Source of the DNA: Microbacterium pullorum
Lineage (GTDB): Bacteria > Actinomycetota > Actinomycetes > Actinomycetales > Microbacteriaceae
Assembly: GCF_014836535.1 (NCBI RefSeq)
Contig: NZ_JACSQP010000009.1
Span: forward strand, 32,311-96,310
DNA: 64,000 nt
Direction of reading: 5' to 3'
Both the position numbers and the translations under genes were made by a program. The stretch's first letter is position 1. Each line of letters opens with the position of its first letter. Under the pieces are notes generated by a model that was not told the origin of the DNA, did not search any database, and was given only the letters and a program-made list of their open reading frames with translations. Shown piece by piece: positions 61,120 to 64,000 of this stretch.

Positions 61120-62174
61120 CCCTCAGCCGCGTGCTGTCAGGCCGTGCCGATGTGCTGGCAGGATATTACGGATTTCACAACTTCGGGGACGACCTGTTTA
61201 GGGAGGTGCTCACCACAGCCCTCGCCGCGGAGGACTGGGCTCGCCCCATTGTGTCGAACGCGGGCGACGGACGGCTCGACAAATTGACCCGCAATGTATA
61301 CGCAGTGCGCAATCTCGGACGCGCCCGAAGCCTTACGCTCGGCGGGGGATCAATCCTCGGGGCCAGACCCCCACTTTCGATGCGCCACCTCGAGATGGTG
61401 GCGTCCGCTAGAGGGCGCATCTCTTACTGTGCGATCGGGGTCGGGGTGATGGAAGGGAAGTCGATCCCTCCCAATCGGATCATTGCCCAAATGTCTTGGG
61501 TGGGACTCCGAAGCTATTCCGAGTATCAGGAACTGGCGGCGGCGCACCCGCAGGTTACCTACAGTTCCGACATCGCATACGCAGCGCGGCGGCTTCTGCC
61601 CGTCGACCCCATGGGCGTGGGGAGTAATATCGTGGTCATACCTGCCGCGATCGGGGAGCTGGGGCGGAGAGCGCACGACGCCGCGTTTCTGTCCGATTGG
61701 CTTTCCACGAGCGTGGTCAACCAGGCTTCGCCTTCCGAAACCGTGACCGTTGTCTTAATGCAGCCGAGTAACGCCGAGGATTCCGCCATCTGTGCAAAGG
61801 TGGCGTCCGCGCTACGACAACACGGGCTCAGCGTGACTACTGTCGCCCATCGCGACCCGCGTGAAACACTCGCCATCATCGCTGCGAGCAGGCTCGTTCT
61901 GTCGGACCGCCTCCATGGCGCCATAGCGGCTCACATCTACGACGTGCCGTTCCGCCTTTCGAAGCACCACAAAAAGTGCATTGACTTTCTGACTGATATA
62001 GGCCACCCCGACTCCGGCGAAGAGGTCAGTTACGTCGGTCCAGACGCACAGGGGCGGTTGGAGACGGTGTCAGCGTGGGCCCAAACCCAGGGTCCTCACC
62101 GCCAGGCGCATGAAGACATCTCCACTAATGCAATCGAAGCGTGGATCGCACATTTGCGGCAACGATCGTTATGA
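61116..62174 (+). CDS. polysaccharide pyruvyl transferase family protein
   Basis: 352 residues. It has GYYGFHNFGDDLFREVL at the N-terminus, TLGGGSILGARPP, SWVGLRSYSEYQEL, SDIAYAARRLL, and the diagnostic VLSDRLHGAIAAHIYDVPF near the end. The family adds pyruvate ketals from phosphoenolpyruvate to sugars of exopolysaccharides (CsaB, PssM-like), giving the polymer extra charge. It is tightly coupled to the GT2 gene before it and overlaps the flippase region. Confidence 0.87.
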   Translation: MTLSRVLSGRADVLAGYYGFHNFGDDLFREVLTTALAAEDWARPIVSNAGDGRLDKLTRNVYAVRNLGRARSLTLGGGSILGARPPLSMRHLEMVASARGRISYCAIGVGVMEGKSIPPNRIIAQMSWVGLRSYSEYQELAAAHPQVTYSSDIAYAARRLLPVDPMGVGSNIVVIPAAIGELGRRAHDAAFLSDWLSTSVVNQASPSETVTVVLMQPSNAEDSAICAKVASALRQHGLSVTTVAHRDPRETLAIIAASRLVLSDRLHGAIAAHIYDVPFRLSKHHKKCIDFLTDIGHPDSGEEVSYVGPDAQGRLETVSAWAQTQGPHRQAHEDISTNAIEAWIAHLRQRSL

Positions 62175-62185
62175 GGAGGCTGCAA

Positions 62186-63394
62186 ATGCGCGGCCCCATA
62201 TGGGTTGCGGGCGGCACAATGGTTGCCGCCGCCCTCTCGTTCGCATTCCAGACCGGCCTCTCACTGATCATGAGCGAGTCCGCCTTCGGAGTGGTGGCCT
62301 CGGCGATGATCGGGGCTGCGGCGCTGGCGGTGTTCACGTCGATGGGCAGCCAAAATGTGATGCTTGACGCGGTCGAGCGTCAAGGACGGTCCGCTCGGGA
62401 TGTCGTGAAGCCATACCTCCGCATCTGGGGGACGACATCTGTCATCGGCGCCACTGTGGTCGGTATCGTCGTCGCCGTCGTCCCGGCGCTGGGATCCGCA
62501 CTGGCCTTTACGGTTGCTCTTTGCTGCATGATCTCACTGTTCAGCATCCTCGCGTCGAGTAGGCAGAGTGCGCGCGACTTCCCCGGCGTTGGTCTCCTTC
62601 TGATTGCACCCGAGGCAGCAAAAGTAATAGCCCTGGCGGCGTTGTGGCTCGCGGGTCTCGAAGATCTGCATGCCGCCTACTGGCTGATGTCAGGCGCTTT
62701 TGCGGCCGCGTGCTTGATAACGATATTGCTAGGACTCCCCAGCGCACGGGGGATATCCCCCCTAACGTGGAGAGACGTGGCCGTCGCGGGCTTCCCCTAC
62801 GCCCTCTCTGGCCTTCTCTTCATGCTTTACTACCGAGCGAGTATTCTGGTTATGTCGAGCCAAGGGTACCTAACAGAAGCCGGATCGCTCGCCGTAATCT
62901 ACCTCTTCATCACCGCAATCCTGATGCTGCCGAATGCGTATAGCCAGCGCTTCCTCCTGGGACGGTGGCATGCGGTCAGCGGGAAGCGCCCCGAGGTCTT
63001 CAGGTCTGAGCTTAAGCGTCAGGTTCTGTCGGTTCTCGCCTTCACCATACCGATCAGTGCCGCTTGGTTTTTCTGTTCCCGCGGCGTTCTAGCCTGGCTT
63101 TACGGGGATGCCTACTTACTCGCGCAGCAGTGGGCCCCGGCTTTCGCTCTGGTTCTCCTCTCGAGAGGCGTGAATATCCCATTGCAAGCGGCGAGCTCCA
63201 TCGCGTCCCTTCGATGGCCCCGGACGTGGGTGATTTGCGCAGCGGCCGCGGTCACCGTGGGACTCACGATCGCGTTGCTCCCAAGCATCGGTTTCGCAAG
63301 CGCATATTGGGCTGCACTCGCCGCGGAGGTTGTCTTAGCGTCGGCTCTTTACATCATGCTCCACCGACGGGGAAAGGCTCGTTCGGTGGATTGA
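62186..63394 (+). CDS. oligosaccharide flippase family protein (Wzx-like), locus B
   Basis: 402 residues with about twelve helices. It has MRGPIWVAGGTMVAAALSFA at the start and SAFGVVASAMIGAAALAVFT at helices 1-2. VFTSMGSQNVML and SGLLFMLYYRASILVMSSQ lie around helices 7-8, as in Wzx-like exporters. The ATG at 62186 follows GAGGAGG at ideal spacing. An ATG at 62171 overlaps the previous stop as ATGA. It is the last gene of locus B and completes its own Wzx/Wzy set. Confidence 0.85.
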   Translation: MRGPIWVAGGTMVAAALSFAFQTGLSLIMSESAFGVVASAMIGAAALAVFTSMGSQNVMLDAVERQGRSARDVVKPYLRIWGTTSVIGATVVGIVVAVVPALGSALAFTVALCCMISLFSILASSRQSARDFPGVGLLLIAPEAAKVIALAALWLAGLEDLHAAYWLMSGAFAAACLITILLGLPSARGISPLTWRDVAVAGFPYALSGLLFMLYYRASILVMSSQGYLTEAGSLAVIYLFITAILMLPNAYSQRFLLGRWHAVSGKRPEVFRSELKRQVLSVLAFTIPISAAWFFCSRGVLAWLYGDAYLLAQQWAPAFALVLLSRGVNIPLQAASSIASLRWPRTWVICAAAAVTVGLTIALLPSIGFASAYWAALAAEVVLASALYIMLHRRGKARSVD

Positions 63395-63482
63395 ACAAGT
63401 TGATGGATTGGTCTGTTGCAGGGCTCGATCCCATGAGCTCAGCTGCCTCGTGAGGACAGCCCGGGAGACCCTCCTCGCACCT
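63395..63482. other. gene-free junction between locus B and IS debris
   Basis: No credible gene or strong site is visible here. Together with 63600-63823, which is also featureless apart from short shadow ORFs, this marks the end of locus B and the start of mobile-element scar sequence. Confidence 0.5.
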
Positions 63483-63599
63483 AAGCCGCACCCGAGCGAT
63501 TTCCGCGACACCGTTGTGCGCATCGCGAGCAACCGCGAGCACGATGCCCCAATCGAGCGCATCGCCACCGACGTAGGGGCTCACCCCCTGGCGCTGTAG
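63483..63599 (+). pseudogene. IS3-family-like OrfA remnant
   Basis: The stretch KPHPSDFRDTVVRIASNREH and then APIERIATDVGAHPLAL resembles the helix-turn-helix start of IS3-type OrfA (K-P-Y-P-x-x-F-R-D-D-V-V-R, then IA-D-FGVHPMTL). It stops at TAG just where the recognition helix would continue. The rest of OrfA and most of OrfB are absent. It is probably an internally deleted insertion sequence. Confidence 0.5.
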
Positions 63600-63823
63600 A
63601 AGTGATTGCGGTGGCGGGGTCAGGGACGGCGCGCGCGGATGGCGAAAGGAGAGGGCGCAGCGACGTGAGGTGAGGAAGCGAGTGCTGTTGCTCAAGCAGC
63701 AATATTGCGGTGATTCAGCGGCGTCGTCGCAACTGCGTCGCGCAGCCTGTAGGGAGGAACGCCCGCTGGTGGTCGCAGACCCGCGGACGGTCTTTTCGTC
63801 GCCGCCCCGTGTCGGCGGCTCCG

Positions 63824-63984
63824 GAACACCGACGTCGCCCTCGCCGTCGCGACTACATCCCTGCACGTACGGGTGCAGCGTTCCTGATTCTTACGTTGTT
63901 CCGGTCGGCGACGCATGTCAGAAGGGTCTGCCGCACGGATAGGTGACGGGTTGTAGTCACGCCGCGAGGGCGACGTCGGTGTTC
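63824..63984. repeat. inverted repeat with IS3-like OrfB C-terminal coding sequence in both arms
   Basis: Arm A (63824-63860, plus) and arm B (63949-63984, read on minus) both begin GAACACCGACGTCGCCCTCG and continue with GACTACA. Both encode NTDVALA, which looks like the C-terminus of an IS3-type OrfB. The arrangement suggests two convergent IS copies, one a remnant. Confidence 0.5.
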
Positions 63985-64000
63985 ATGATTGCTTCGTACT
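63957..64000 (-). CDS. IS3-family-like transposase OrfB, C-terminal end only (runs off window)
   Basis: On the minus strand the last bases of the window encode YEAIMNTDVALAA then TGA. The pattern YE-x-x-M-x-T-x-x-A-L-A-A is common at the C-terminus of actinobacterial IS3 OrfB proteins. Only 13 codons are visible, so the call depends on the neighbouring remnant at 63483 and the inverted repeat. The bases just below 63957 would be the IS end. Confidence 0.4.
   Translation of the reverse strand, partial: YEAIMNTDVALAA

Overview
The window is very GC-rich and uses many GTG starts. It carries an acpS-alr-tsaE-tsaB operon, rplM-rpsI-glmM, a DUF222/HNH gene and a CsbD protein, and the heptamer GGATGCC/GGCATCC is very common. 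Together these point to a chromosomal segment of a Gram-positive actinobacterium of the Microbacteriaceae, most like Microbacterium. The assignment is inferred from gene content and composition only. No rRNA, tRNA or CRISPR array was recognised.

Layout. (1) 1-7.2 kb is mostly housekeeping on the minus strand: tsaB (cut by the window edge), tsaE, alr, acpS, an ArsR/SRPBCC pair, glmS and a secreted lipase. (2) 7.2-38.7 kb is polysaccharide locus A. A long hairpin-rich leader precedes a priming glycosyl-phosphotransferase, a WecG-type transferase, an exported-protein/MFS/TolB-like set, a double GT2 enzyme, a DUF4082/glycoside-hydrolase-like protein, a GT4, a Wzy-type polymerase and a Wzz-type protein. 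Facing this is a tightly coupled ten-gene minus-strand operon: Gfo/Idh dehydrogenase, epimerase, two DegT aminotransferases, a PglD-like acyltransferase, four glycosyltransferase-like proteins and a Wzx flippase. Beyond it lie a 1583-residue DUF4082 surface protein and a WbpD-like acetyltransferase. (3) 38.7-45.4 kb is housekeeping again: coaA, an exopolyphosphatase, glmM, rpsI, rplM, csbD-like and a DUF222/HNH gene. (4) 45.5-63.4 kb is locus B: a low-molecular-weight tyrosine phosphatase, two BY-kinase/Wzz fusions, a GtrA/GT2/GT-C side-branch module, a DUF4012 protein, and a second complete Wzx/Wzy set (priming transferase, epimerase, GT4, EpsG polymerase, GT2, pyruvyl transferase, flippase). 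The 55.2-63.4 kb part is visibly less GC-rich and almost lacks GGATGCC, which suggests later acquisition. (5) 63.4-64 kb holds IS3-like debris and the edge of another IS copy.

How it fits together. Both loci carry the parts of a Wzx/Wzy pathway: a priming enzyme loads a sugar-phosphate on undecaprenyl-phosphate, glycosyltransferases extend it, Wzx flips it, Wzy polymerises it, and Wzz/BY-kinase proteins with the phosphatase control length and export. glmM and glmS in the same window supply amino-sugar precursor. Locus A also encodes enzymes that look like a UDP-2,3-diamino-uronic acid and/or bacillosamine-type branch, and two DUF4082 proteins that could sit in the envelope or matrix. The most unusual signals are non-coding. 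A sense-strand GGGGA/TGGGGA motif is repeated in leaders of four locus A genes, often in hairpin loops and running into ATGGGGAA start codons. In addition, both priming-transferase genes are preceded by a short ORF whose stop codon overlaps the start (CAATGA).
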